Counted from the stretch's first letter, positions 40,326 to 53,482 are shown. The stretch is 64,000 nt of DNA from Aptenodytes patagonicus (GCF_965638725.1 NC_134951.1:28217746-28281745), one strand, 5' to 3'. Numbers and translations: made by a program. The notes: a model not told the origin generated them from the sequence alone.

Positions 40326-43300
40326 TCTGCCAAATGCCACATCACACTTTGAACCAAACCCTTGGTGTCAAAACACAAGGAATACTTTTTGGCATTTCAA
40401 ACCCTCTCATCTGTGGCACAACTTAATTGCTCTTCAGAATTCAGATTAATTTTTTTTCCTTGAAATTTAGATGTTTTTATTTCTGATAATATTACTCATA
40501 CAATCCAAATGAAAACATGTTAAATTGCTAATCGGACATCTGATAATTTCTTGCTAGGCATTTTGATTATGACAAATGACTGTGAAATTAATTGTTAAAA
40601 ACCAAGTTGTTGTCCTTGTAATAAAAGGAAAAATATAAAAGTGGCTCCAGTGTCACACTGTGTAGCTTATTGTGAAGGTGGTTTGACAGCCCGGGTGTAA
40701 CAAACATTCCAGTTAGCTGATACGAAAGCAAGGATCAGCACGGGGCTCAGAAAACAAAGCATATTTCAGCTGCAACCAGGCGTTCGTCAGAAAGAGAGTC
40801 TCGCAGTTTCCAACTGATTTTACAATAAGAATAATTTGTTTGTGCTGTGTGTCGACAGTTTTATTTAAAGCATACAATGAAAAATACCGACATGCTGTTA
40901 TTCCTCTTAGCGACAACTGCTGCACTACAAATTTTAATTTTTAAGTAGTAACATTCTCACATTACACTTACAGATTTTTTTCCATTGAAATATGTTCCCT
41001 TGTGTTATCACAGTCCATCCTTAAAGTGTATAATTAGAAAACCTATTTGTATAAGCAGTATGTCTAACACATAAGCCAGGGAAATGCTTTACACAAATAA
41101 GTTATATTTTTAACTTTTCTTGTTGACAACAAAACTGCCAAGGCAGCAACTAATGTAACATCCAGTGTATCTAAATGTGTGTGTTCCCATTCTTACCAAC
41201 AGAAATCGACTATGTATTCCTCATAAGTTTACTAATTGCCTATATTTTTATTGAAAATTTAATTTTCATTGAGACAACAATGAATTCATACTAGCCTTTT
41301 GCATGGCAAAACTCACCTGATATTAAGTGAATCTCTCACACAAGCTATATAGATTTGCATGTATTTTCCTTTATTCTTTAGGGAACTTCTGGGAACAGAG
41401 CTCTGAGCAGTGCCACACTTGCAAATGAGCACCAGTGACTAATTTTTCACCCCTTTTTTTGCAACAGGCATTGCAGAATGTGTCCTTTTCTTTATTGTGG
41501 CCACCAGTGATGAGATTTTTTGAATTAGATTCACAGATGAGCTTTTATGTACTGTTCACATCTGTGCATCTTCTTTGGTGCCCCGTGAGCCATTCAGTTA
41601 CAGACAAGAAAAGAGAAGATAAAAGAGACAAGAGATCCTCCTCTTGCATGGAGGAGTGAAAGTACAAATCTGTGCATTATAATGTTTTTCATTACTTATA
41701 CAAAGTAGGTCTTTAACAAAAGGATGAGAAGATTCATTGCAAAAAGGTCAGGAGACTAGAGTAGGACTATTGGCTTCAACTGCCTTCTCTGAGCAGGTAG
41801 ATTCAGAATTTGAAAAAGATCTCCCAGCTTGGGTAAACCAGGTTAAAATGGATTGAAAATTCAATTCAACTGAGAATTCAAGTTACAGGCAATTGAAAAT
41901 TGAGTCTTGCTTTTCATAAGAAAGGCTGGGCCACCTCAGTTAGGTAACATAAAGAAAGGCTGCTTATGGAAATGTGTGTGTTGAAGTAGGTGCTTCCTTC
42001 CAGCACATATTTCTCAAACATCGTTGAGAAATGGGAACAAAATCTTAGTCTACTGACTGTGCTAAGGGGCTCCATCTTCCCCTTTCCACTGTCTGGAGCA
42101 GCTTGCATCTCCCATTCTGTGTGTTGCACAAAACCCCTTGGAGCATACAGAGGATTTAATTGAGCAGCCAACCCAAAGGAAATAATCCTTCCGGGGAAAT
42201 CTAGTCTCTAAATATTTCATGTGCCTGCATGGTAAGTGGGTAGTTGAACGGTGATACTGAGGATCAGCCTAATACCTCCATGTTGGCTTTCATTGGACAT
42301 TGATACTTGTCTACCCATGGATGTAGTTCTTGTATTTTAATTTTCCAAACATAAGCACATGAGAATAACTGTATATAGGAGAAGTCCCACTGAATTCAAG
42401 AAGGTACGCATGCTCATACAACCATTTGTTTGGCTGTTGGGTTTGCAACTAGAATTACCAAACCCAGCTGTTACCAGTGAAAAACTCCCTCTAAACCCAG
42501 CATGGGTTTGGAAGGAGTTAAAACTGTAGGATCAACTAATCTAGGTTTCAGGATAATATAAAGCATGGTCTTATTCAGACATTTCATTCATCGTGTACTT
42601 TTTCCTGCAAGAACTGACATTTAAAAAATCTTAACACAAAACACTTTTCAACACCTCATAGCTTTGGTTGATGCTAATTTTGTCTGCTTCCCTCTTTGAC
42701 CAGCTAGAAGTTGGTGCTTAAGCTTACTTAACTCTTGACCGATCCACAGATGATCTTGCGGGTTAACTTCAGGAAGAAATTAATTGATCATGATCTCATC
42801 TTGATTAAGAACTAAGCACAAAATCTTCCTTTCAGCATAACTTTCCAACAGTAAGTTCTACCTCACAACCTTATAACGCACTCTCCCATGCACCTACACA
42901 AGCATGAATAGACAAGAAAACAAAACATTATCAAACTGTTTCACTCACAGACTGAAGAAAGCTTATTTTCAGATTTGAATTCCTTGGAAGCACAGATGTT
43001 GATTATAAAATGCATGGGCATAAGGAATTTTGAAGATAACAGCATATATTAATTTTTTTTTTTTACTATTAGTATAGCATTAAAGAAGATCCTTGTAGTG
43101 TTCTAAAAATCTGCATCTCATACAGTTGGAAGCCCTCTGCTCTACTTAATATTACCATATATAGTACTTCCTAAACTGCATTTTAAAATTTCTTTTTGGG
43201 ATATACAATATTTCAAGTTCAGCTGCGATGTTGTTATTAAACATCTGGAGATTGAAAATACGGTACCGGACAATGAAAGAACACCGTCCCATAAAACACA

Positions 43301-43422
43301 ACATACAAACCATTTTTCACAGTTCTAACAAAACAAGATCGTACATAAAAATGTCACAAATAGCTCAGTACATTAGTATGATCAAAATAATGTTAAGTCC
43401 AGCTGATATTGTCACATATTAA
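40326..43422. other. Intergenic DNA, AT-rich
   Basis: No exon, RNA gene or repeat recognised. Only short frames without family features are present. Confidence 0.5.
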
Positions 43423-43819
43423 GGGCCAAATCCTGGCTCAATGCGCAGTTGAAGCCTAAACAGATGTTTAGAGAAAATAATATAAAGCCCCACTGAAGTG
43501 CTATACTGATAACAGTACCATTTGTTAATCTACCTAAAATTTTTGGCCTGAAGTACGTACCTAATTTGTGTTACGGAAGGACCACATGGCCAATAGTGCT
43601 TGGATCCTGTCCTAGGACACGTCTTTATGGACTTGTCATGGCCAAGGGCAGTGGAGGCTGAGGAGCAGTCTTCCGTCTGGGTTTGACAGTTTTGGCAGGC
43701 ATCTATATCTACTGTTCTGCCACAATTGGCCAAGAGTTCGAAATCCTGTACATCTTATTCAGTAGTCCCAGTGCAGTCAATGGAACTTTTTTGCGAGTAA
43801 GATGAAAAGGATTTGGCCC
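43423..43819. repeat. Possible ancient MITE-like palindromic element
   Basis: The word GGGCCAAATCCT at 43423-43434 recurs inverted as AGGATTTGGCCC at 43808-43819, bounding a stretch of 397 bases. The segment next to the right end ('gtgcagtcaatggaac') is of a kind seen in old amniote interspersed repeats. No clear target duplication remains. Harbinger-type MITE is an inference from the GGGCC-like ends. Confidence 0.4.
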
Positions 43820-46284
43820 CCAAAGTTTTTAACCCTTTAAGTAGTAAGAGAGTAGTTTCATTGCACTTAGCCCATCATTCACAAATAACTTTCTACTTGA
43901 AAACAGAAGATGGTTGTTGATGTATAAGAAGTGTTGGCTCACAAAGAGGAAAGCGTGCAGCAACATCTGACTACTCATCGCATTTTGGAACTCAATTCCC
44001 AAAGGGGAAAAGAGACACTTGCATATGACAGAATTTCATCCAATGTCTGTCTGAGGCTAAAATGATTGCTTCTTCAATTCCTAAATACCATCTTATGGGT
44101 ACCTTAGAAACACTAAATAACTGGAGTATGTATACAGCTATAATTGGATACCTGCATGTGTACCTTCATTGGACTGGTGGTGGATAATCAATTTCATCTA
44201 ATAGTATTAAAATTTTACAGAAAAAGTTATTGGAGCAGATGGATTTTTCAAAGAGCTTTTAAAATACTTTCATATGGAACACATGGTCATGACTTTGGGA
44301 AAAGAGAAATTTTGCTCTCATCCACAAGAATGCTTTTGGTGACTGGAATGGGCAAGAACAGCATTTTTGTATTTAAAACAAAGTAATCTTACTCTGTTAC
44401 ACAATTCCATGTTTTGTTCTGTGACCGTGGATTTGAATTATTATTCATTTGAATTAAACAGGAAAAAAGATAACTGTATGCTAATTAAATTAATCAAACC
44501 TATATGACAGCACTACTTCGACCAACAGTCATTGCAACACAGTATATTCTAATAACATGCAGCACTCAAAAATAGAATTTGGGATTTAAAATTGTGTAGT
44601 CAGGATGCAGACATGAACTCTAAGTTAGAATTGGAAAACAGGACTGAGTACCATGGAGTTTAATCCCAACTGACAGAGTGAATTACTTCATCTCTAATAC
44701 TGTGTCACGCTCATGCTGATGCTTAATATGTAGCTGCAACAAAGCTACGAAGAGCAGAGCATAAGCCCTGAAAATGCTTGCCTCAACAATATCTGCACTT
44801 ACAGACAATTTTATAGCGTTCCCCTTTTGCAAATGAGATAAAAATCTGGATGCCTTGTAAACATTGCTAAGAGCATGCCTTCTCATTGGCACCAGAGCCT
44901 GGAGGTGTCAATGATCATCTGAGGAAACTGCATGTGAAGCCTCTATGAATTGGTTAAGGTGAATGAACTTCTACCCTTTTGGTTATATTAAATAATTTTA
45001 GTTTCTTGTATTGCTTCTTTCCTTCTCCAACAGAAGGGTGTAGACATTTTGTGCTGACAGCAGTCCTTTGGTATCAAATTCGCAGAGGACATTATGGGTT
45101 GCATATCCCTTTGGCTAAGGGAATAGGATTAGGTTTCATACTTAATTCTCCCACTGCGTGCTGAAATTAGGAAGAAAAGTTCTTGGAAGGTAATCTAAGT
45201 TGAACAAAAATTTCACTCTACTCACTGGGAAAACTTCACAGACTTCAACAGGCACAGTTGTTGCTGTGCTACACATTAGTCTAGCCTTTGGAAAAACCTG
45301 AATAAAAGCTCCATAAATAGGGCTGTAATGAAGGCTTCAGAAAGAGATACATAATGGTATGCCCAGGAAAAGGTTACTTTGGGTGATGTTGTGCCTACAC
45401 CTGTAAGAAAGATGTTAAGGTATCTCTTTGGTACTATTAAGGGAAGTCTCTTCGATTTCATCCAGTTTTCCCATGATTCACCGTTTTCCATGCATATACC
45501 CTACTCTTAAAGGCAGATCCTGCAGTCTTTATTCCATCTTCGTTCCTTACTCAACTGGGAATTTGTCAGAATAATGCTGAGTAGGAGTGCATCTCCACTC
45601 TTAGACACCATTAGCCCTTGGTGCCTCCTGGCATGAACTCAGCTTCCAGATTTTGGCCCTGCTGCGGCAGCTCCTAGCTCCTTGCATGGGTGAGGACCTT
45701 CTTGAACAAGTAGGTAACCTGGACGTACATTCCTACACAGATGGGAAGAGTAGGAACAGGAGGAGACATACTGACTGGCCTTCATGCCTTCCACCTGGAG
45801 TGACAGGGGAGTCTCCCTGGCGTGAAGAGGGGTGGTGGCCGGCTCCTTGGTGTACACATGGAGGTCGGGAGAGAAACCTGGCACCCAAGGCAGCCCTTGG
45901 GGCTGGCCCATAATGCTTACAGAGGCTAAGGTATTTTGTGGATTCAGGTCTTGAAAGCGATGTCACAGCATTAGATATGAGAATTAAAGGTTTCATGGCA
46001 GAAGACAGGGATCTCTTTAGAACTTCTGAAGGAGAAAATATTTTGAGAAATTTTCTATGAATACCACTGCCCCAAAAGGAAAGTATGCACATGCTATATG
46101 CTATATTTTTGGGGTTTTGTTTTTTTCCCTTCTGTTTGTCAAAATAGAAAATGCTTAGGAAAGAACAAAACTGATCAATTTTATGATGACATAGCACATT
46201 TCTGATGTATGTTGAGATTTATTATTAGCAATATTTGACTTTCATTTTTGGGTTCTGAAAGCATTTAAAACTCAGTATTAAAAA
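43820..46284. other. DNA 3' of KLHL31, no gene seen
   Basis: AT-rich with a short G+C-richer patch at about 45640-45915. No family signature is seen on either strand. Part of it could be KLHL31 3' UTR if polyadenylation is distal; an AATAAA on the minus strand at 45528-45533 is one possible signal. Confidence 0.45.
46218..46223 (-). terminator. Candidate KLHL31 polyadenylation signal
   Basis: AATAAA on the minus strand, about 425 bases after the KLHL31 stop. It is the first canonical signal I noticed downstream. Whether it is used cannot be told from sequence. Confidence 0.3.
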
Positions 46285-46425
46285 AGCCTCACAACAAACT
46301 TCTGAAGCAAGTTTATCTCTATTTTACAGGTAAGGAAACCAAGGCACAAAGAAAGGAAATGATTTGCCACAGATAGTCCAGTAAGTCAGTGGCAAAGTCA
46401 GGAAGAGAATGAAATTCTGCAGTTA
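46285..46425 (-). repeat. MIR SINE (reverse orientation)
   Basis: The plus strand reads 'ctattttacaggtaagg', 'aaaccaaggcacaaag', 'aaatgatttgcc' and 'gtaagtcagtggcaaag'. This is the diverged core of the amniote MIR SINE in reverse sense. It is likely to lie in or next to the KLHL31 3' UTR. Confidence 0.65.
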
Positions 46426-46645
46426 TGAGTTAACTCTCTCTTCCTGCTAAGAAAATTCATCTTAACCCTAATATGCTGTTTCACGCCACCTGTATTAAAG
46501 ATCATGAAAACTGGCCAATTTGCACTGTTAAAACTGTTGCAAAGCCAATGATTTTTTTCCATATAAGCACAAAAATGCTACTTAAAGGGTTAATTACATT
46601 GCTGTGCTGGTAAACATTTTTACTTGTTGCTGGTTAGACCCATAT

Positions 46646-47378
46646 TTAAATACTGACTGGGACAGAAGAGACTGAGCTGGCCCTGGACTCCCTTGTCTTG
46701 GTGTTGGGCATGGATATCGTACAACAGGATACGCCCACAGTGGCCTCAGGCAGCTCATCTTCCTCCGTCCATTCATTGAGATCCGGGTTATAGCACTGAA
46801 TGCACTTCTTATACTTTTTCTCTATTTCATTCCAGCCACCCACTAAGTAAATTTTCCCGTTAAGGGTGGAGGCACCAGCCGTACTAACTCCGGTTTGAAG
46901 CGGCGCCACGTAACTCCATTGCCCCGTGTAAGGACTGTAACACTCCACGGGGAGAACGTCGACCCTTTCAGCTCGCCCCCCCAGCTGAGACCCACCCATG
47001 ACATAGACCCTCTCCAGAAGGGACACTGCGCAGTGCCACCCCCTTGGGGTGCTGAGGCTGGACTTATCCTGCCAGCTATCTTTGCTGGGGTCGTACATGC
47101 ACACCGAGCGAGAGTAAGCGTTATTAATGTAACCTCCTGTAACCAGGATCCGACCATCCACCACTGCACTGGCATGGCAGCACCTGGGCACCTCCAGGGG
47201 TGCCTTCATCTGCCACTGATTTGTTGCAGGCACATAGCATTCAACCGAGGAGAGGCACCCCTCAGAGTTGCGACCACCCACTGCAAAAAGGAGGCCATTG
47301 AACACATTCAGGCTAAAGTGGGTGCGCCGCTGATTCATGTTTGCCAGGTGAATCCAGGTGTTGAAACGAGGATCGTAC
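46646..47378 (-). CDS. KLHL31: Kelch-like protein 31, last coding exon
   Basis: Final coding exon, 243 residues plus the TAA stop (46648-46646). It carries the C-terminal kelch blades of the KLHL31 beta-propeller, the face that binds substrates. It begins inside the Arg codon completed across the intron (acceptor AG at 47380-47379 after a T-rich tract), and continues [11 protein letters not shown]. Double-glycine kelch signatures follow in order: [30 protein letters not shown] and [15 protein letters not shown], each with downstream aromatic residues. The end, [15 protein letters not shown], is the serine-rich tail typical of KLHL31. The two exons give 634 residues, equal to the length I recall for the human protein. 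No stop or frameshift is present. Confidence 0.97.
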
Positions 47379-49251
47379 CTGAAAGCATTAAAAAAAGAGG
47401 GTAACTGTCTCATACTGCTCTGCTAAATTCTACAGTCCTGTCTCTGTCCCACTACTGCTGCAGCTGTGCAGTTGCTAAAATTTTAGTTATTTATTTAGCC
47501 CATCAGAAGTCAGTAGAAAGAAACTGGTATTCCTGGTTAAATTTCCAAATAAATTTAGTTTTTGATTGGAGAAAAAAAGTGTTTGTATCATTCAAACCTG
47601 GTATTATTTCAATAAAGTAAATTTGACTCTTTTCTGCAATTTGATAATGTATGATAACCTCATTAGTATATTGGAAAGAGATACTTTCAACATACAATAG
47701 AAATTTTAGAAGTTTTTTTGCAATCTACACCTACAGCAAAGACATCAAAATTTACTCAAAGAGTTTTAAAAAATGTTAGGCGGTGATTTATACTTCCATA
47801 TTTTTAGTACTTTCTAAATGGTAAGTATTCTTTCCCTGCCACTCATATGGAGTCAGAATTATGTGGAAAGAACATCTTTGCTTCCTAACACCATACCTAT
47901 CTGAAATAACATTCTCTGTCCTTGACATTTAAATGGGCAATTTTGAAATAGGAAATAGCAAATTATGACTCCTGAAGGAGTTGAGTGAGGTACATTAGTA
48001 GGCCCATACATTTCTCCTGTTGCATGCTGTGGCGACCAGAGAATCACACGAGAAAAAGACTATGGGAAAGTAAATAATAATTGCTAGCTGTCATACTGCA
48101 TTGTCATGTGCAGCTCTGAAAGCAAGCCCACAGATATACTGATGTGACTTGACATGCTCGAAGTTAACGGCAGAACAGGGAGCAGAACCCATTCAGCCGT
48201 GGACCACAAGGATTCCCCCTCCTCCTCCCCACCTCCAGTACACAGCTCCTTGTGAGAACGTGAGGCATAGTTTAAAAGCAGAAGCTCGGGAGAGCGACAG
48301 CATAATCTCCTTTACGCAAGATATTTTTCTGACAAAGTAGATATTGCACAACAAAACTGATCTAGAGAAGGTTCCTTATTCATTAACTCTTTATGTTGGT
48401 TGATAACTTCAGGAGAAGTTATCTGAATGTTCCTTCTGGGAGCAGGAAAGGAAGCACTGGTAGGACTGTGGCTGTGTATTGCCATTGCATGTCCATAGTC
48501 TGTTAGTAGATAAAAAGCTGAGTTGTCTCACCTCCAGCCTTTGCTTCAAGCTATTGTGTGCTGTCAGCTTTTAGGCTGAACTATTTAAAAACTAGTATCA
48601 CCCATCTGACTACTGCATGTTAGCCTTCTGACCTTGCTATCACCAGTGCAGTCTTTGCATGACTATAGATAGGAACTGTAATATTTCAGAAGTGAGGTAT
48701 TATTTGGAGTACACTGTAGAAGAGAAATATAGCCTTCAAGAGATGGTGATATTGTTTCTAAATTCTTGATAAATAAAAAAGCTAAAGGATATGAAATGCA
48801 GTATAAAAGCTGTTGAAAGGTGGATGGTGCACAGAAAGTCAAGATTCTAATACCTAAAAGGTGTTTTTCAGAACCTTCTGTGAGGCATCAGAAGTTCTTG
48901 AAATTTAAAAAGTCTTACCCTGTCTGATTTGGTGCATTTTAATGGTACCTTAGAACATCCCAGAACTTCCTATTTGTGTTCCTATTTATTTCCTCCACTT
49001 GGAGTAAGTTTTCTCGGTTTTTCTCACTTCTCATTGTGCATGTATAACCATGGTGCAGTTTTTGCATAACTTCAGATGCATATTTCTGTTCATTCAAACT
49101 TTAATATAGAATAGCATCCATACCTCCCCAACCCTGTCCCCTTTTTATTTATATGAGTGGTTCATGCTGCACATCACAAACCAGCTTGGTCTATCTACCT
49201 ACATTGTGTGGAATCAATTTCTCCATCCCTCTTAAATAAATAACCAGTTAC
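47379..49251 (-). other. KLHL31: KLHL31 intron between the two coding exons
   Basis: 1873-base intron with donor GTAACT at 49251-49246 and acceptor TTTCAG ending at 47379. It splits an Arg codon as AG|G (phase 2). AT-rich; no repeat or nested gene recognised. Confidence 0.9.
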
Positions 49252-50423
49252 CTGGAGAAATTGCTGACTGCATGCTTGGCTTGGTTCCTGGCATCATTCT
49301 GGTCTTCCCCACCGGCCACATAAAGAAATCCATCCATCACCGTCACACACTGATTAAAACTTTTAGCAGGCATTTCACTCAGCTTCTTCCATCCATTTTC
49401 AGGATCTCTGTATAAGATGTCTCTGCTAAGAGACTTTTCTGTTAGAGCAGGGCGTCCCCCAACAGTAACTAAGACTCTGAAACCTCCACGGATCCTCGTT
49501 CTTCTGGACTGCAGTGTATTCTGGTGGTAGGGAAGCAAATGATAGTTCATGGCATCCACTAGGAGCTTATGGCAGTCTGCATCTTGCATCATTCTCGGCA
49601 CAGTTTGAACATAATTGACAAGGTCTTGGGCTGAGATGGTACCAAAACGGATGTTACCTAAGAGATCGGCAGCAAACTTTACTCTTTTTTGGTCAAATTC
49701 CAGCCATTTTATTGCAATCTGGAATGCAACAATTTCAGAAGGCAACTGCAAGTCGTCATCTGCAAGAAGTTCATTAATCTGATCAAAAGTAAGTTTTAAG
49801 AACTGATCCGTTTCTGAAAATTCAATGAAGTTGTCTCTAATAAATTTGTGTGCTGCTTCCTTGGTTGTTTTTAGTCCGTATGTTTCTGCAATATTGGCAA
49901 CGTACATACAATTCTCAACACTGATTTCTTGGATTAGAAAATCACAGCATATCTTTACAAGGGTGTGAATCTGTAGATAAATTGCTGTGGAAATAATACT
50001 ACCTATTGTATAAAGTGAGAGAGTAAGTTTTCCAGTGTAAGCATAGGTGATAACAGTAGCTAGACCCAATGGGGATACGTCATTGAGGTCTACTCTTTGA
50101 GTGGATGGATCTTTCTTTAAAATGTTGTGAAAGTAGTCACTGCTTGAAGCCATCACCACCTTATGAACACTGAAGGATTTGGTTTTGGTACTGATAGTCA
50201 AGTCACAAAGAAAATTTTCTTGTCTCATTCTGCTTAGACCTTCCAAGAGATTTGGGCTATATGATGAGTCGGAAACTTCAGATGAGATGCAGCTGAAACC
50301 ATTACCTCCATCCAAGAGCCCATTCAAGCCATTTAGTTTACTGAGGGGGCCATCTTCCACAATGATAGTCATTTCATTGATATCTGTTTTGTTCTTCTTC
50401 ACATTCTTCTTCTTAGGGGCCAT
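49252..50423 (-). CDS. KLHL31: Kelch-like protein 31, first coding exon
   Basis: Encodes residues 1-390 of KLHL31, a BTB-BACK-kelch adaptor that links substrates to CUL3 ubiquitin ligase. The protein is enriched in skeletal muscle and heart, and in chick is expressed in the developing myotome; filamin C has been reported as a substrate in mouse. Visible parts: a lysine-rich N-terminus ([12 protein letters not shown], residues 1-12), a BTB fold at about 71-165 ([27 protein letters not shown]), BACK at about 170-280, and the first kelch blades from about 316 ([16 protein letters not shown]). The ATG at 50423-50421 is chosen because it opens the conserved N-terminus and lies only 2 bases after a plausible acceptor (TTTCATTGCAG, ending at 50426). 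The exon ends AG before donor GTAACT. The frame is intact, with no odd codons. Confidence 0.97.
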
Positions 50424-50425
50424 GA

Positions 50426-53246
50426 CTGCAATGAAATATTACAGCCAAGAGCTTGCTAAAAATAAAATTAAAACATTTAGAGCTACACTGCAGTTGTGAA
50501 ATGTAATAGCGCCGTGATTATGCAACAAATCTAACCTTTGTCAATACATATAAATGCCACAAAACCAAAACAGACAGGATAATCTATCTTCCTAAGAACT
50601 ATTATACTGTCCTAGATTGTAGTGTGGCCGCTTATTAATAACAATGGATACTCAAATTGTGAAGAATACACCTACAACACCTAAAATAATTCCTTTTTTC
50701 TTAATAACAAGGTCATAAAAATAACTTTCCCCTATTGTCATCACATCCAAAGAGTTAAATTCTCTTCCTAAACATTAAGTGAGTTTGCCAGAGTGTAAAA
50801 TTTTGTAAATATACATTTAAATCAGCCAGGCTCTAGATATGAATTCATTAGTCTGAAGCATAGGAAAGATATGGGCCCCCCCGGCTTTGCTCATCCTTAC
50901 TCCAGGGCTAGTACAGACTTACAGGAGAGTTCAGAATTTGACCAGGACATATTAAGAGTGGGAGAAATTCTTCATTAAAAAAAGCAACATAAGACATAAA
51001 GACAAAGTGAATTTTAGTATGATGCCATGTTGATTTTAGATTTAGTATCTGCTCCAAACTGTTTCCAGGTTTTTGTAACTTTTGATTTTCCAGACTGATG
51101 ATATTCTACTTCCCATGTCAGATTCACAAATACATTCTATTCATAGCACACTTTGCTTGCTTTTCAATATCAGTAATTTGAAATCTATAATTCTACACTT
51201 AGGATTTTGTCTAACTTTTATTTGAGAAAAATGTCACGCAAACACTAGCAGGACGTGTTATTTTAAACAAGTTTTTTATGTGTGTAGGTTAATAATTACT
51301 CCCACAGAGTTATGTTAGAACAGATATATGATTTAGACTTATCAACTCTAGGCAAGTTCCAGCTCTTGCTGAAATGACAAGCCCAGTTTTTGTCAAATGC
51401 AATGTGAGATGGCCCCTAAGTAATTTTCAAAGGAGCTATTTCAAATAAATATATGTAAATGCAAATATACCTCAAAGGAAAGCACTGATCTTCAATAACA
51501 CAATTAAAATAGAATTGATGAGATCAGCATTCAAATATATTCAAATATAGCATTTATCTTCAATATATCCATTGATTTTAAAACAATTTACACCAGCTAA
51601 TTTTCTCTGTGATCCTTGTGCTCATTCATGAAGAAATGCTACCTAACGATAAAACGACTGGATTATTTTAGGTAACTTAATAAAAAGCTCCAGTAATATT
51701 TCAGCCTAAAATCTCAGCACATCAATTTTTCCTTAAGCACATAGCACGTAACAAAACGGTAATTTAATTTTAGAAAGGAATGGTTGCTGCCTGTGAGCAC
51801 CAAGATTTTTTTGCTGCCGCTGCAGGGTGACAACCATGTGCAGAGCGGGCGAGGGAGAAGGCCATGTGTGCCGAAAGCGTCAGTGTCAGCTCGCGCTGAC
51901 GTGAGCTGCGATCCCCGAAATGTCGGTGTGCCAGTGCGGGGGTCAGCTGCTGCCTGGCTCCCCCCACTCCGGCTGCATTCCAGGAGCTGCATCTGTTGAG
52001 ACCTATCAGAGTCACCTCCCAGAATAGCAACCTCCCAGCAGCTTGCCATTTTAAGACAGGTTCAATGAAAGGTATAGCTGGTGTTTTAGTATACTTTGGT
52101 TGTTTAACACAACTTTTTTTCAAAAAAACTATGCTATCCCAAGTGTTGTGTATATTTATTGACATAGAATAAAAGGAAAATGAAACTTTCGGATGTGTTT
52201 GTATGTTACCCACACAGTTATAGCTTTGCCTTTTAATAGCCACAAATTTATAGCTGGCAAGGGCATATTCTTTTGGCAGTCATATTTGTGGTTCTAAATA
52301 TTTTTAGAGACCTGTAACTTAAAAATTTTAATACATGCAGCACTTAATATTTATTGCCTCACTGCGTCATTGCAGAGCTCATTTAAATCTGTGACATTTT
52401 ACGTTTTCTGTTCAAAAATGTCCACTCTCCCATGTTTTTTCCTAAAAAATACTTTTCCATCAGCAGAAATGTCACCAGTTAGTTTAGTGTATAAGCACGT
52501 AAGTGACAGGACATGCAAAATCAGTGAAACAAATCAAACAATCCTATAATAAATCCAAATAATTGAACTTTGAAAACCCTGGATGATTGGGTTTTCTATA
52601 GCCATTTCATTTCACCTAATTTATTTTAGCTTAAGAACAACTCATGCCAAAGGACACTTCGGGTCCCAAAACAATGCATTCAAACAAACAACGTTCCCCC
52701 CTCCTTTAAAATGTTGCTTCTAACCACTATCAAAGTGAGGAGTTAAAAACCCCTTACCCTCCTCAGAAAAATCGTGTCCCAGAGCTGTCCAAGAAGCTGT
52801 CAGTGAAAATGCCTCTTCCTTGGAAAAATGAGAAGACAAAAATAGAGGAAAGGTGGCAAAAAAGAGAGAGAAAGATCAGAGGCCACTTGGTAAGTCCCAG
52901 CTTGTGGTTTCCAGTGTGACGCTTTGCTGTCACAGCGAGCAAAAGAGACCGGAGCCTACTCTCGGGTGCTCTTTAAAATGACCCCTCCTCTCCGTGCCTC
53001 GCTCCCTGCCTCTGCCCAGCCATGGGAGCTCAGCTTCCCCGGGCTGCCTGGCCTCCAGAAACCAGGCGGACAAGCCTGGACGCTGCAAAGGCACAGGTAC
53101 AAGGGAGGAAAGGGAGGGGACAGTGAAGACGGTAGGTAGATCCACAGCAGGTAGTAATTGTCCCAGATAAGTGTGGGGTGGACCACTGGGTTCCCCACCT
53201 CAAAGCTGGGTGCCTGGGCAAAAGGCAGTATGCTTGGGGAGAGGGA
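50426..53246. other. DNA upstream of KLHL31 coding exon (5' intron or promoter)
   Basis: An acceptor just upstream of the ATG implies at least one 5' non-coding exon to the right. It was not located. The stretch is AT-rich except for patches near 51830-52000 and 52900-53140. A MEF2-like word (CTATTTTTG on the minus strand) lies near 52837-52848. Confidence 0.5.
51830..52000. promoter_or_regulatory. G+C-rich patch upstream of KLHL31, candidate control region
   Basis: A short CpG-bearing patch in AT-rich DNA, 1.4-1.6 kb upstream of the KLHL31 ATG. It holds an inverted repeat GTCAGC-TCGC-GCTGAC (51885-51900), an E-box CAGCTG (near 51943-51948) and a CATTCC (MCAT-type) word near 51976. E-box plus MCAT is common in muscle promoters, but this is inference from short motifs. 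Confidence 0.3.
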
Positions 53247-53482
53247 CAGGTTTAGATTGGACATAAGGAAGGTTTTTTTTTACAATGAGGGTGGTGAGAC
53301 ACTAGAACATATTGCCCAGACAAGCTGTGGATGCCCCATCCCTGGAAGTGTTCAAGGTCAGGATGGATGGGGCTTTGAGCAACCTGACCTAGTGAAAGAT
53401 GTCCCACGGCAGGGGCGTTGGACTGGATGAACTTTGAAGGTCCTTTCCAACCCAAACCATTCTGTGATTATATTATTCTATG
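53247..53482 (+). repeat. CR1 LINE 3' fragment
   Basis: Starts at 'aggtttagattggacataagg' and runs through 'ggtggtgagacactagaac' and 'ggatgccccatccctgg' to 'aacccaaaccattctgtgat', then a short 'attctatgat' tail. This is the standard 3' end of avian CR1, same orientation as the copy at 2312-2464. A T-run at 53272-53281 is expanded. Confidence 0.93.

Noticed and set aside
46895-47404. 169-codon frame opposite KLHL31
   Set aside because: Antisense shadow of the conserved KLHL31 exon; no independent features.
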